Positions 9,254-18,051 are shown, counted from the first letter of the stretch. The stretch: DNA of 64,000 bases from Bacillota bacterium (GCA_023397655.1 JAEWTW010000023.1:1-64000), one strand, 5' to 3'. The notes: a model not told the origin generated them from the sequence alone. Numbers and translations are program-made.

Positions 9254-10549
9254 TTACCGCTTCTCTTCCACTACGATACGCCCCGGCGTTTGCTCAACCA
9301 CCACCACGCTCTGCCCTTTCTCAATATACATGCCGGAAGACACCACACCATGGCGCACGCCGCCGATGACGGCCACCCCCGCAGGCCGCAGCACCGTGTC
9401 CGCCACGCCTTCCATGCCAACCAGGCTGTCGATAGGCGTGTGGCTGGCGTAACCCTCCTCCACCAGCATGTTGCCGCCCAGCACGATCTTGCGCACTAAG
9501 CCCAGCTTTTTAAATATCTTGAACAGTATGGGCAGCAATATACCGGCCCCCACCACGCCCACGGCCAGCACAGTCAGGAATGTGGCCACGTCGCGCGAAA
9601 TGAAAAGCAGACCCGCCCCAAGGCATACAATGCCGGCGATACCGAAGAACCCAAAGCCAGGCACGATTATTTCAATGCCGATCAGTACAATGCCGATCAA
9701 AAGCAGTGCTGCGCTCCACCACTCCGCGTAACCCGCCAGCAGGCTTCCGCCGAAATACAGTCCAAAACAGATGATGGCAAGTATACCAAACACGCCGAAT
9801 CCGGGCGTAAATATCTCAATACCCATGCAGATGATGGCGACAAGAAACAATATGCTTGCGACTGTGGTCGAGGTCAGAAACTGCGCCGCACGCACCTCGA
9901 AGTTCATCGGCTTGTCCGTCACCGCATACCCGCCATAGCCGAACAACTCCAGCGCATCTTCGATCGACGCCGCCGTGCCGTCCGATATACCCCATGTCAT
10001 CGCCTCGTCCGCGCTCAGCGTCAGCAGCTCGTCGGCTTTGGTCAGCCCCTCGATTTCGATGCGTTTATCCGCCATCGCCGCCACCACGTCGGGGTCGTAC
10101 CCCCGTGCCTCCGCGGCGGAGCGCAGTATGCCCACCCATGTGGACAGCGTCTTCTCGTCGTTGGGTATCGTTTCCGCCGCACCGATCACCGCCGACCCCG
10201 CCATCGCGATATCCTCGCAAGAGATGGCGATCAGCGTGCCCGCAGACAGTGCGTTGCCGCTGATGTATGCCTTCACCGGCACCGTCGCCTCCAGCAGACG
10301 CTTCTTGATGTTGTCAGCCTCCAGAATCTGCCCGCCGTACGTGTCGATGTCCAGCACCACGGGCGTACCCGCCGCTTCCGCCTCGTCCAGCGCGTCCGAA
10401 ATATAGCCGGTCATTGCGGCATTCACTTCACCGCGTATTTCAATGACCGTCACCCTGTCGCCCTCTGCCAGCGCCGTACCGCCCAGCAGTCCGCACAGCG
10501 CCACTGCCGCCGCCAACAGCGTGACCAGCCGGTATATCCGCTTCCTCAT
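9254..10549 (-). CDS. NfeD family membrane protein with ClpP-class protease domain
   Basis: Long-form NfeD protein (431 aa): a signal-anchor (about residues 5-25), a ClpP-class serine protease domain with the nucleophile region GNALSAGTLIA, several membrane helices (about 225-345), and a C-terminal OB-fold NfeD domain ending PGRIVVEEKR. Members often act with stomatin-like (SPFH) proteins in membrane quality control; no SPFH gene lies next to it here. The ATG at 10549 has a perfect AAGGAGG upstream. An apparent 24-codon extension would overlap the rpsU terminator and is rejected. Confidence 0.9.
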   Translation of the reverse strand: MRKRIYRLVTLLAAAVALCGLLGGTALAEGDRVTVIEIRGEVNAAMTGYISDALDEAEAAGTPVVLDIDTYGGQILEADNIKKRLLEATVPVKAYISGNALSAGTLIAISCEDIAMAGSAVIGAAETIPNDEKTLSTWVGILRSAAEARGYDPDVVAAMADKRIEIEGLTKADELLTLSADEAMTWGISDGTAASIEDALELFGYGGYAVTDKPMNFEVRAAQFLTSTTVASILFLVAIICMGIEIFTPGFGVFGILAIICFGLYFGGSLLAGYAEWWSAALLLIGIVLIGIEIIVPGFGFFGIAGIVCLGAGLLFISRDVATFLTVLAVGVVGAGILLPILFKIFKKLGLVRKIVLGGNMLVEEGYASHTPIDSLVGMEGVADTVLRPAGVAVIGGVRHGVVSSGMYIEKGQSVVVVEQTPGRIVVEEKR

Positions 10550-10586
10550 GCCGCGCCTCCTTCGTTTGTCCGCCTCCGTAATAACA

Positions 10587-10614
10587 TAAAAACCCGGAGA
10601 GTCCCCGGGTTTTG
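10587..10614 (-). terminator. Terminator after rpsU
   Basis: Minus-strand hairpin AAACCCGG / CCGGGTTT with a GC-rich loop, running into TTTTT. It lies between rpsU and the SD of nfeD, so nfeD expression either relies on read-through or has its own promoter. Confidence 0.75.
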
Positions 10615-10632
10615 AGTGCAAAAAATTATGTA

Positions 10633-10806
10633 TCAGTGTTTTCTCTTGCGGGCGGCTTCAGCCTTCTTCTTGCGCTTCACACTGGGCTTTTCATAGTGCT
10701 CACGCTTGCGAAGCTCGGCCAGCGTGCCTTCCCTTGCGGTCAGCCGCTTGAATCTCTTCAGCGCATTTTCTAAAGATTCATTTTCCCCGACGCGTATCTC
10801 TGCCAA
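10633..10806 (-). CDS. rpsU: 30S ribosomal protein S21
   Basis: Small basic 30S subunit protein, 57 aa. The minus strand from TTG at 10806 encodes AEIRVGENESLENALKRFKR and ends in a Lys/Arg-rich tail, the standard bS21 pattern. The TTG start is supported by GGGAGGG about six bases upstream and by the family N-terminus. It heads the rpsU-nfeD-yqfC-yqfD-phoH run. Confidence 0.95.
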   Translation of the reverse strand: MAEIRVGENESLENALKRFKRLTAREGTLAELRKREHYEKPSVKRKKKAEAARKRKH

Positions 10807-10882
10807 TTGTTACCCTCCCTCCCATATCCCACGGAACCAATCGGAACGGACCGACAAATGGGAGTTGTTTTTAGCTTAGATT

Positions 10883-10911
10883 ATTATAGTCAACGATCTG
10901 GCAAAAGTCAA
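10883..10911 (-). promoter_or_regulatory. Promoter of rpsU
   Basis: Minus strand -35 TTGACT (10906-10911), 17-base spacer and perfect -10 TATAAT (10883-10888), about 75 bases before the rpsU start. A textbook housekeeping-sigma promoter. Confidence 0.88.
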
Positions 10912-10968
10912 CAACGTATTGTTGTCAGCTGTGCCATGTTTCATACGTCAAATGTTCATTTTTCTGCA

Positions 10969-11880
10969 TTATGTTGTCTTTGCACGCAGCTTTTCCAGCA
11001 CTTTTTCAAAATAATCCGGCAATGGCGCGTGAAATTTCATCTCCTCGCCCGTTTTGGGATGGCGGAAAATCAGCGTGCCCGCATGCAGCAACTGACCTTG
11101 CCCGTGCAGGCGCGGCGTTTTGGGGCCGTACACCGTGTCTCCCGCGACGGGCCTGCCGATGCTGGACAGATGCAGCCGTATCTGATGCGTACGTCCCGTC
11201 TCCAGAGACGCCTCCACGTACGTGAATTCGCCGAAACGCTCCAGCACGCGGATATGCGTCACCGCGTGGCGGCCGCCGCGGTCTATCGCCATCTTCTTGC
11301 GGTCGGTGCGGCTGCGCCCGATGCTCTTGTCAATCGTCATCGTGTCCTCCGAAAAGCCGCCGTGCACAATGGCGTGGTAGATGCGGCGCGCGCTCTTGTC
11401 GGCCATCTGAGCGGCCAGCGCGGCGTGTGCTTCATCATTTTTCGCAATCACGATCAGACCGGAGGTGTCCTTGTCCAGCCGGTGCACGATGCCGGGGCGC
11501 AGCTCACCACCGATGCCCGACAGGTCGCCGATGTGCCACAGCAGCGCGCCCACCAGCGTACCGTCCGCGTGTCCCGGTGCGGGATGCACCACCATGCCCT
11601 GCGGTTTGTTGATCACGGCCAGCCACTCGTCCTGATATACGATATCGATGGGGATATCCTCTGCCATGACTTCCGCCTCTCTGGGCGGTTCGATCGCGAC
11701 CGTCACCACGTCGCCGGGCTTGACCTTATCGCCCCGTTTGGCAGTCTCGCCGTTTACCTTTATCTCACCCGAAGCGATAGCGCTCTGTATGCGCGAACGC
11801 GAGAAATCCGTCACAGACGCCAGATATTTGTCCAGCCTGTCCGCTGCCGTGTCCACTGTCAATATCATTTCATTATCCAT
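10969..11880 (-). CDS. RluA/RluD-family 23S rRNA pseudouridine synthase
   Basis: Predicted to isomerise uridines in 23S rRNA. An N-terminal S4 RNA-binding domain (about residues 15-75, RLDKYLASVTDFSRSRIQSAI) precedes the catalytic domain containing HRLDKDTSGLIVIAKN, in which the Asp is the catalytic residue. At 303 aa it fits the RluD/YlyB type often found next to lspA; here the lipA-lplA pair lies between. The ATG at 11880 begins the conserved region; a second ATG five codons in is also possible. The exact target uridine cannot be told from sequence. Confidence 0.9.
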   Translation of the reverse strand: MDNEMILTVDTAADRLDKYLASVTDFSRSRIQSAIASGEIKVNGETAKRGDKVKPGDVVTVAIEPPREAEVMAEDIPIDIVYQDEWLAVINKPQGMVVHPAPGHADGTLVGALLWHIGDLSGIGGELRPGIVHRLDKDTSGLIVIAKNDEAHAALAAQMADKSARRIYHAIVHGGFSEDTMTIDKSIGRSRTDRKKMAIDRGGRHAVTHIRVLERFGEFTYVEASLETGRTHQIRLHLSSIGRPVAGDTVYGPKTPRLHGQGQLLHAGTLIFRHPKTGEEMKFHAPLPDYFEKVLEKLRAKTT

Positions 11881-11927
11881 ATTTATAAGTTTACCATCCG
11901 CAGCGCACAATATCAATGAAACAGCTA

Positions 11928-12091
11928 AGGCAATACCGCACAAAGAGCGTGTCGGTGGCATTGCAGCAGATTTTGGTGCAGAACAAGGATAAAAGCGCAG
12001 AAATAGCAGCGCTAATGCGAGCATTTTAGACGCAGTTGTGTGCCTAAAGATGCGCAAGGACGCCGTGCACGCTCTTTGTGCGGTACTGCCC
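11928..12091. mobile_element. MITE-like element with terminal inverted repeats and TA flanks
   Basis: A 164-bp non-coding segment bounded by terminal inverted repeats: the 25 bases at 11927-11951 match the complement of 12068-12092 at 23 positions, including an uninterrupted run of 18. The inner sequence also shows weak dyad similarity, so the whole element could fold into a long imperfect hairpin. TA lies on both sides (11926-11927 and 12092-12093), as expected for a target duplication of IS630/Tc1-mariner-type elements. No transposase is encoded. It sits between the divergent starts of the RluD-like gene and lipA. The family assignment is inference. Confidence 0.6.
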
Positions 12092-12168
12092 TAACTCAAC
12101 TTACGCTTGCTTTCCCTTTCGTTAACCTCTATCATATTATATATCAGTTTACAATCAGGAGAAATGGA

Positions 12169-13035
12169 ATGGAGCTTCAAAGAAAACCCGAGTGGCTTAA
12201 GAAAAAAGTCAACGCCGAGGCCGTGATGGAGATGGAGGGCATGCTGCGCTCACTCAACCTGCACACGGTATGCGAGGGGGCAAACTGCCCCAACCGCGGT
12301 GAGTGTTTCAAGAATAAAACGGCGACGTTCATGGTGCTGGGCGAAGTCTGCACGCGCAACTGCCGCTTCTGTGCGGTGTGCAAAGGGCGTCCTACACCCG
12401 TCGATCCGCAGGAGCCTGAAAACGTTGCGACGGCGGCACAGCAGCTGGGCCTCGCCCACACCGTCGTTACCAGCGTCACGCGGGACGATCTGCCGGACGG
12501 CGGCGCGGAACATTTTGCGCAATGCATACTGGCACTCAAACGGCACCTGCCCCAGTCCACGGTGGAGGTGCTGATCCCCGACTTCCGAGGAAGCCTCGAA
12601 GCGCTGCAAACGGTGATAAATGCGCGTCCGGACATCATCAATCACAACATTGAAACGGTGCCGCGGCTGTACTCCGCCGTGCGCCCGATGGCAAAATACG
12701 AGCGCTCACTGGAGCTGTTGGAGCGCGTCAAGCAACTGGGCGGCGGGATATACAGCAAGACGGGCATCATGGTGGGCCTCGGCGAAACACAGGACGAGGT
12801 GCTGGCCGTGATGGACGACCTGATCGCCATTGGCTGCGACCTCTTAACCATCGGCCAATATCTGCAGCCGTCCCGCGAGCACATCGAAATCGCCGAGTTC
12901 ATCCACCCGGACCAGTTCGAGGAATACCGCCGCATCGGTCTCGAAAAGGGCTTCAAATACGTGGCCAGCGGCCCGCTAGTACGCAGCTCCTACAACGCCA
13001 TTGAGGGCATGCGCGAACTGGAGAAACAATTATGA
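12169..13035 (+). CDS. lipA: Lipoyl synthase
   Basis: Radical-SAM enzyme that inserts two sulfurs into protein-bound octanoate to form lipoate. Both iron-sulfur clusters are visible: the auxiliary-cluster cysteines in CEGANCPNRGEC (about residues 33-44) and the radical-SAM motif CTRNCRFC (about 59-66). The C-terminal RSSY motif is present near residue 274. The ATG at 12169 has AGGAG seven bases upstream; the open frame extending back to 12040 runs into the MITE and is not coding. It overlaps lplA by 4 bases. Length 288 aa is normal. Confidence 0.96.
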   Translation: MELQRKPEWLKKKVNAEAVMEMEGMLRSLNLHTVCEGANCPNRGECFKNKTATFMVLGEVCTRNCRFCAVCKGRPTPVDPQEPENVATAAQQLGLAHTVVTSVTRDDLPDGGAEHFAQCILALKRHLPQSTVEVLIPDFRGSLEALQTVINARPDIINHNIETVPRLYSAVRPMAKYERSLELLERVKQLGGGIYSKTGIMVGLGETQDEVLAVMDDLIAIGCDLLTIGQYLQPSREHIEIAEFIHPDQFEEYRRIGLEKGFKYVASGPLVRSSYNAIEGMRELEKQL

Positions 13036-14009
13036 TGTACATCAAATGCGACAGCATGGACGCGAAATTCAATTTCGCGCTGGAAAAGTACGCGATGGAC
13101 GAGCTGGACGTTGCGAAGGAATACTTCATGTTCTGGCGCACAACCCCCACTCTGATGACGGGGCGTTATCAGAACACGCTGCGCGAGATCAACATGCCGT
13201 TCGCGAAGGAGCACAATATCGACATCGTACGGCGCGTGACGGGCGGCGGTACGATATACACCGACGAAAACGGCTGGCAGTTCTCGTTCATCGTGAAGGA
13301 GCCTGGCCAGAAGCGCATCGAATTCGGGGCGTTCACACAGCCGATACTCGATGCACTGCACTCCATCGGCGTCAATGCGGAGATGAGCGGCCGCAACGAC
13401 CTCGTGATCGGCGGGCGTAAGTTCTCCGGGAACGCGCAGTATCTTCGCAAGAACGTGGTATTGCATCACGGCTCACTGCTGTTCGACACCAACCTCGAAA
13501 ATCTGGTCCGCGCGCTCAACGTCGCCGACGAGAAGATCATTTCGAAAGGCATACAGTCCGTCCGCCAGCGCGTCACCAACATCGCGGAGCATCTCTCCGC
13601 GCCCATGACCAGCCTTGAGTTTCGCGACGTGATGCTCTCCTTCCTGCTGCGCGATATGGATACGTACGAACTGACCGAGCAGGACATCGCCCGCGTAAAC
13701 GAGATCAGGCAGACTCAGTTCAACGCGTGGGAGTGGAACTTTGGCAAGGACCCCGCGTTCAACATCACCAAGGAGGCACGCTTCAAAGGCGGAAAGCTCA
13801 CCGTGCAGTCGTTCGTGGACGGCGGCCTCATCACCGACATCCACTTCTACGGCGATTTCTTCGCCGGCGAAGGGCTGGAGCAGTTGCAGAGGCGCCTCAT
13901 CGGCTGCGCCTATCGTGCGGACGCCATACGCGCAGCGCTCATCGCTGAAGCGGCTGACGACCTGCTGTTTGGCATCACAGCGGATGAGATTTTGTCCTGC
14001 ATCATTTAA
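13032..14009 (+). CDS. lplA: Lipoate-protein ligase A family
   Basis: Attaches lipoate (or octanoate) to acceptor domains of GcvH and 2-oxoacid dehydrogenases through an adenylate. The biotin/lipoate ligase fold shows RRVTGGGTIYTD (about residues 69-80) and the conserved lysine segment GGRKFSGNAQ near 130; a C-terminal accessory domain follows (325 aa in total). It is translationally coupled to lipA through ATGA, so the pair probably gives lipoylation by both scavenging and sulfur insertion. No lipB or gcvH lies in the window. Confidence 0.92.
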   Translation: MMYIKCDSMDAKFNFALEKYAMDELDVAKEYFMFWRTTPTLMTGRYQNTLREINMPFAKEHNIDIVRRVTGGGTIYTDENGWQFSFIVKEPGQKRIEFGAFTQPILDALHSIGVNAEMSGRNDLVIGGRKFSGNAQYLRKNVVLHHGSLLFDTNLENLVRALNVADEKIISKGIQSVRQRVTNIAEHLSAPMTSLEFRDVMLSFLLRDMDTYELTEQDIARVNEIRQTQFNAWEWNFGKDPAFNITKEARFKGGKLTVQSFVDGGLITDIHFYGDFFAGEGLEQLQRRLIGCAYRADAIRAALIAEAADDLLFGITADEILSCII

Positions 14010-14050
14010 AGCTATCTTTGAGAGCCGTTTTTAAGTGTACTCTTCATGAG

Positions 14051-14091
14051 AAACAATAAAGGAAATGTTTATCGCATTTCCTTTATTGTTT
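14051..14091. terminator. Bidirectional terminator between lplA and lspA
   Basis: A perfect 17-bp inverted repeat (14051-14067 with 14075-14091) with a 7-base loop lies between the convergent ends of lplA and lspA. Its A/T-rich outer arms supply a U-rich 3' side in either direction, which suits shared termination. Confidence 0.85.
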
Positions 14092-14120
14092 ATGCCATAT
14101 TTTAAAACTGCAAATTGCAA

Positions 14121-14729
14121 CTATTTTTCCGTATCCTCATTCTCCGGCTTCTCTTCATCAGCTGCAGCCGCTTCTGCATTGACGGTATCTTCAGCTTTAT
14201 CGGTGCCATCCGCCTCTTCGACTTCTGAATCCGCCGCTTCTTCTGAACCCGTATCGTCCGGTTTCAGCTTGGATTTATCCTTATGAATAAACAAAATATA
14301 GATGCCCAGCATGATGGAGCCGACCACAAGGCAAGCGTCCGCCACGTTGAATATCCACTTCCAAAAGTCAAACATACGGAAATCGAAGAAGTCGCGTACG
14401 TAACCGTAAATGATGCGGTCGATCAGGTTACCCACTGCACCGGCATAAGCCAACGCGATGGCTACTTTGAGAAAACGAGGCTGCTTTTTGCGGTATCTGA
14501 TCATCAGCCACGTCGCCGCGCCGATCACGAGTACTGTAATCACGATGAAGAACCACTGGAACCCCTGCAGCATGCCGAAGGACGCCCCCTGGTTTTGCAC
14601 GTAAGTCAGGTTGAATACGCCGGGTATCAGCTCAATGGTGTCTCCCGGGCCGGTAAACAGAGGCACCAGCAAAAACTTGCTCAGCTGATCCGCCAGTATT
14701 GCCAGAACGATGATAATGATTTGAAGCAT
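14121..14729 (-). CDS. lspA: Lipoprotein signal peptidase (signal peptidase II)
   Basis: Aspartic membrane protease that cleaves the signal peptide of prolipoproteins such as PstS in this window. Four membrane helices are visible, and the catalytic aspartates lie in GNLIDRI (near residue 106) and FNVADAC (near 128). The ATG at 14729 has AGGAGG seven bases upstream; longer frames overlap plsY. Unusual is a roughly 50-residue acidic tail after the last helix, rich in Glu, Asp and Ala, which takes the protein to 202 aa against the usual 150-165. Confidence 0.95.
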   Translation of the reverse strand: MLQIIIIVLAILADQLSKFLLVPLFTGPGDTIELIPGVFNLTYVQNQGASFGMLQGFQWFFIVITVLVIGAATWLMIRYRKKQPRFLKVAIALAYAGAVGNLIDRIIYGYVRDFFDFRMFDFWKWIFNVADACLVVGSIMLGIYILFIHKDKSKLKPDDTGSEEAADSEVEEADGTDKAEDTVNAEAAAADEEKPENEDTEK

Positions 14730-14737
14730 TTGCCCTC

Positions 14738-15376
14738 CTAAAGCAGGTTTTCCTTGCCCTCCGCCAGCCGCTTGATGTTCATTCGATGAGAGTAGAAAAC
14801 GAGTATCATCAGTATGATGCAGGTGATGTGTCCCGTTATATCGCCCCAGTAGAACAGAAACGATGCCACCACGACCAGCGCCGTGCCAATCAGTGAGCCG
14901 ATGGACATGGTGCGCGTCAACGCGATGATGATGATGCAGATGCCCAGCACGATGGCAACATGCACCGGCATCATGACCAGAAACACGCCGAGACTCGTCG
15001 CCACGCCCTTGCCGCCGCGGAACTTCAGAAACACCGGCAGTATATGACCCAGCACCGCGGCCAGCCCGCCCACGCACACGCCAATGGGCACACCCGCCTG
15101 CGGTATCATGCCGAACACCGACACGCCGCTGCTAAGCGCTTCCGGCAGCAGCCACCAACCGATCAGCGCCGAGACGACGCCCTTGGACACGTCTCCCAAA
15201 AACGTGAATATCCCAATGCCCCAGCCGTATGTGCGGATGGCGTTGGCCGTACCCACGTTTCCGCTGCCCGAATCGCGGATGTCTCTGCCTTTAAACAGCT
15301 TCCCCGCGATATATCCGAAGGAAATACAACCCAAAAGATAACCAATCACAACGGTTAATACATATTTCCAGACCAT
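14738..15376 (-). CDS. plsY: Glycerol-3-phosphate acyltransferase PlsY
   Basis: Membrane acyltransferase that moves an acyl group from acyl-phosphate (made by PlsX, also in this window) to glycerol-3-phosphate, the first step of phospholipid synthesis. The family motifs are present: GYIAGKLFKGRDIRDSGSGN (about residues 22-41), FRGGKGVAT (near 117) and several membrane helices. Its 212 aa are typical. It ends 8 bases before lspA and starts 18 bases after der, in the common der-plsY order. Confidence 0.95.
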   Translation of the reverse strand: MVWKYVLTVVIGYLLGCISFGYIAGKLFKGRDIRDSGSGNVGTANAIRTYGWGIGIFTFLGDVSKGVVSALIGWWLLPEALSSGVSVFGMIPQAGVPIGVCVGGLAAVLGHILPVFLKFRGGKGVATSLGVFLVMMPVHVAIVLGICIIIIALTRTMSIGSLIGTALVVVASFLFYWGDITGHITCIILMILVFYSHRMNIKRLAEGKENLL

Positions 15377-15394
15377 ACCGAAGACTCCCTTGCC

Positions 15395-16714
15395 TCACTC
15401 TTTTTTGTTTCGGGCGGACAGCCTGATCGGCGTGCCCGTAAAATCAAATGTTTTCCTTAAATAGTTTTCTATGTAGCGCATATACGAAAAATGCATCAGC
15501 CGCGAGTCGTTGACGAAAAGAACGATGTGCGGCGGCGCATCCGTCACCTGCGCAGCGTAGTAGATTTTCAGACGGCGCCCCTTGTCAGACGGCGGTTCCA
15601 CCATCGCAATGGCCTCGGATATGCACTCGTTTAGGAGGCCTGTGGTGATACGGCGGCGGCTGTTAGCCCGCGCATCCAGCAGCGCATCCAGCAGCTTGTT
15701 CAGCCTCAGACCCGTCTGTGCGGATATCGTCACCGTCTGCGCATAGCTCATGAAAGCGAGCGCCGACGCGATTTCCTTATTGTATTTGTTGACGGTATGC
15801 GTGTCCTTTTCGACCGCGTCCCACTTGTTGACCGCAATGACACATGGTTTTCCCTCTTCGTGCACAAAGCCCGCAACCTTCACGTCCTGCTCCGCAATGC
15901 CCTGCGTGGCGTCCACCATCACGATCACCACATCCGCCCGCCTCACGGCGGCAAACGCGCGAATCACGCTGTAGCGCTCAATGGACTTGTCCTCAATGCG
16001 CGCCTTTTTGCGTATGCCCGCGGTGTCGATCAGCATGTAGCGCTGGCCGTCCCGCTCGAAAGGCACGTCGATGGCGTCCCGCGTGGTGCCGGCGATATCG
16101 GACACGATGGTGCGCTGCTCGCCGATGAGTGCGTTGACCAGCGACGACTTGCCCACATTGGGCCGACCGACGACGGCTATCTTCACCACATCGTCCTCTT
16201 CGGCCTCCCCATCCGTTACGCCCATTCCCTCAATCACGGCGTCCAGCAGGTCACCCAGCCCCAGCCCCTGCGCTGCGGATATGGCAAACAGGTTGTCCAT
16301 GCCGAGCGCGTAGAAGTCGTACATCGCCTGTTCGTCCTTCTGCGAATCCGCTTTGTTGACAACAGTGATGATGGGCTTTCCGCTGCGGCGCAGCATGTCC
16401 GCGATCTCCTGATCGGCGCTTACCAGCCCCTGCTTGGCGTCCACAAAAAACAGTATCACATCCGCGATGTCCACCGCTAATTCGGCCTGTACGCGCATCT
16501 GCGACAGTATGATGTCCGACGCATCCGGATCGATACCGCCTGTATCGATCAGCGTGAATTCACGCCCCAGCCATTCCGCGTCCGCATAAATACGGTCTCG
16601 CGTCACGCCCGGCGTGTCCTCCACAATGGATATGCGCCGTCCCGCTATCCGGTTGAAAAACGTGGACTTGCCCACATTGGGCCGCCCCACGATTGCGACA
16701 AAAGGTTTAGCCAT
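15395..16714 (-). CDS. der: Ribosome-assembly GTPase Der (EngA)
   Basis: Essential GTPase of 50S subunit assembly with two tandem G domains. G1 motifs GRPNVGKSTF (near residue 10) and GRPNVGKSSL (near 184), two DTxG and two NKxD motifs are intact, followed by a C-terminal KH-like domain. The length (439 aa) is standard. The ATG has GAAGGAG upstream, and its first 8 bases overlap the end of the DUF512 gene. Confidence 0.97.
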   Translation of the reverse strand: MAKPFVAIVGRPNVGKSTFFNRIAGRRISIVEDTPGVTRDRIYADAEWLGREFTLIDTGGIDPDASDIILSQMRVQAELAVDIADVILFFVDAKQGLVSADQEIADMLRRSGKPIITVVNKADSQKDEQAMYDFYALGMDNLFAISAAQGLGLGDLLDAVIEGMGVTDGEAEEDDVVKIAVVGRPNVGKSSLVNALIGEQRTIVSDIAGTTRDAIDVPFERDGQRYMLIDTAGIRKKARIEDKSIERYSVIRAFAAVRRADVVIVMVDATQGIAEQDVKVAGFVHEEGKPCVIAVNKWDAVEKDTHTVNKYNKEIASALAFMSYAQTVTISAQTGLRLNKLLDALLDARANSRRRITTGLLNECISEAIAMVEPPSDKGRRLKIYYAAQVTDAPPHIVLFVNDSRLMHFSYMRYIENYLRKTFDFTGTPIRLSARNKKE

Positions 16715-18014
16715 TCTTCTCCTTCAATTTATGCCCCGCCATATATTCCACCAGCTCATACGCGTCCGCTGACGGCATCACCGGTACGCCCAGCGCTGCC
16801 TCCAGCTCCGCCCGCGACATATCGTCCAGAAACACGTCGTCTTCACGCAGCGCCGCCGCGGGTATGATGAGCCGCTCGCCCAGCTGCTTGTCCTTCAACG
16901 CACGCAGAAAGTCGCGGCCGCCCAGCAGACCCGCAACCGTCACACCGCCGCCGAACGTCTGATTGTCCACGCCGTAGACGGATGCCTTTACGCCCAGTTT
17001 ATCGGACACTTTCGCGGCGATATCCTCGATAAACGGCAGTATGTCCACGCCAGTCGCGATGCTGACCTCGCGCAACATGCCCGGCTCCGCTGTTTCCAGC
17101 GCCTCAGCGGCCTCCTCCATAAGCTTGGCGACCAGCCCCACACCGTTCTCGATCTGGCAGAAGTCCTCGTAGCTTTCCACAGGCGGCAGCGGCAATTCCG
17201 CTTTCAGATAATACTCATCCGCCGCGAACACAAAACGCGACCCGATACTATTTAAACATTCTTTCTGCCATTTTTCAACCTCTTTGATGGTACGCAGCGC
17301 CATGTCTTTGGAGACCGGCTCAAGCGGCGTTAAGCCGTCCCGATGCCCCGTCAGACCCACCGGCACTACCGCCAGCGACATTGCCGCCGGATGCAGCCCC
17401 CGCAGGAAGCGGAACGTCTCCTCCAGCTTCTCTCCGTCGTTGTAACCGGGGCAGATCACCGCCTGCGCATGAAAGCGCATGCCGCGTGCGGCCATCTTCC
17501 TCAGCATCGGCTTGATCGCCAATCCCTTCATGTTTTTGAGCATGCGGCGGCGCAGTTCCTCATCCACCGTATGCACGGAGACGTAAAGCGGCGACGCTTT
17601 GCGGCGCAGTATGCGCGCGAACTCCTCGCGGCTGATGTCGGACAGCGTCACGTAGTTGCCGAATACCAGCGAATACCGCCAGTCCTCATCCTTTAGGTAC
17701 AGGCTTTTTCTCATGCCCCTTGGCAGCTGCTCCACAAAGCAGAATATACACCGGTTGCCGCAGATGCGCTTTTTCCCCATCAGCGGCTGTGTAAACTGTA
17801 TACCGATATCCTCGTCAGCGTCCTTAATGATGCGGACAGTCATCGCTTTGGCGCCCCTCATCACGCGGACGCGCAGCTTCTCCATCGCGCAAAAATACAC
17901 GTAGTCGATGTAATCGATCAACGCTTCACCGTTCACGGATATGATTTTGTCTCCGGGAAGGATGCCCGCACGCTCTGCCGCGCTGCCGGGCGCCGTGATC
18001 TCTACCTCAAACAA
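16707..18014 (-). CDS. DUF512 family radical-SAM-like iron-sulfur protein with PDZ domain
   Basis: An N-terminal PDZ-like domain (about residues 5-75, with AERAGILPGDKIISVNGEAL) is followed by a radical-SAM-like region with cysteines in CGNRCIFCFVEQLP near residue 85, and a C-terminal DUF512 domain. The family is conserved next to der in Clostridia and Cyanobacteria; its reaction is unknown. The likely start is TTG at 18014 (or 18017), preceded by AGGGAGGA. A TTG at 18059 is ruled out as it would lie upstream of the expected transcript start from the promoter at 18043-18051. About 435 aa. Confidence 0.88.
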   Translation of the reverse strand: MFEVEITAPGSAAERAGILPGDKIISVNGEALIDYIDYVYFCAMEKLRVRVMRGAKAMTVRIIKDADEDIGIQFTQPLMGKKRICGNRCIFCFVEQLPRGMRKSLYLKDEDWRYSLVFGNYVTLSDISREEFARILRRKASPLYVSVHTVDEELRRRMLKNMKGLAIKPMLRKMAARGMRFHAQAVICPGYNDGEKLEETFRFLRGLHPAAMSLAVVPVGLTGHRDGLTPLEPVSKDMALRTIKEVEKWQKECLNSIGSRFVFAADEYYLKAELPLPPVESYEDFCQIENGVGLVAKLMEEAAEALETAEPGMLREVSIATGVDILPFIEDIAAKVSDKLGVKASVYGVDNQTFGGGVTVAGLLGGRDFLRALKDKQLGERLIIPAAALREDDVFLDDMSRAELEAALGVPVMPSADAYELVEYMAGHKLKEKNG

Positions 18015-18042
18015 CAAGTATTCCTCCCTGTCAGTTCGGGGT

Positions 18043-18051
18043 ATTATATCA
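18043..18051 (-). promoter_or_regulatory. Extended -10 promoter before the DUF512-der-plsY-lspA run
   Basis: Minus strand TGATATAAT: a perfect -10 hexamer (18043-18048) with the TG extension. No good -35 is seen at the proper distance. It lies about 30 bases before the TTG start of the DUF512 gene and could drive DUF512-der-plsY-lspA. Confidence 0.65.

Noticed and set aside
10550..10621. N-terminal extension of the NfeD protein.
   Set aside because: It would run through the rpsU terminator; the ATG at 10549 has AAGGAGG and begins the signal-anchor.
12040..12168. N-terminal extension of lipA by 43 codons.
   Set aside because: It would be encoded partly by the MITE right end and lacks an SD; the ATG at 12169 has AGGAG and matches family length.
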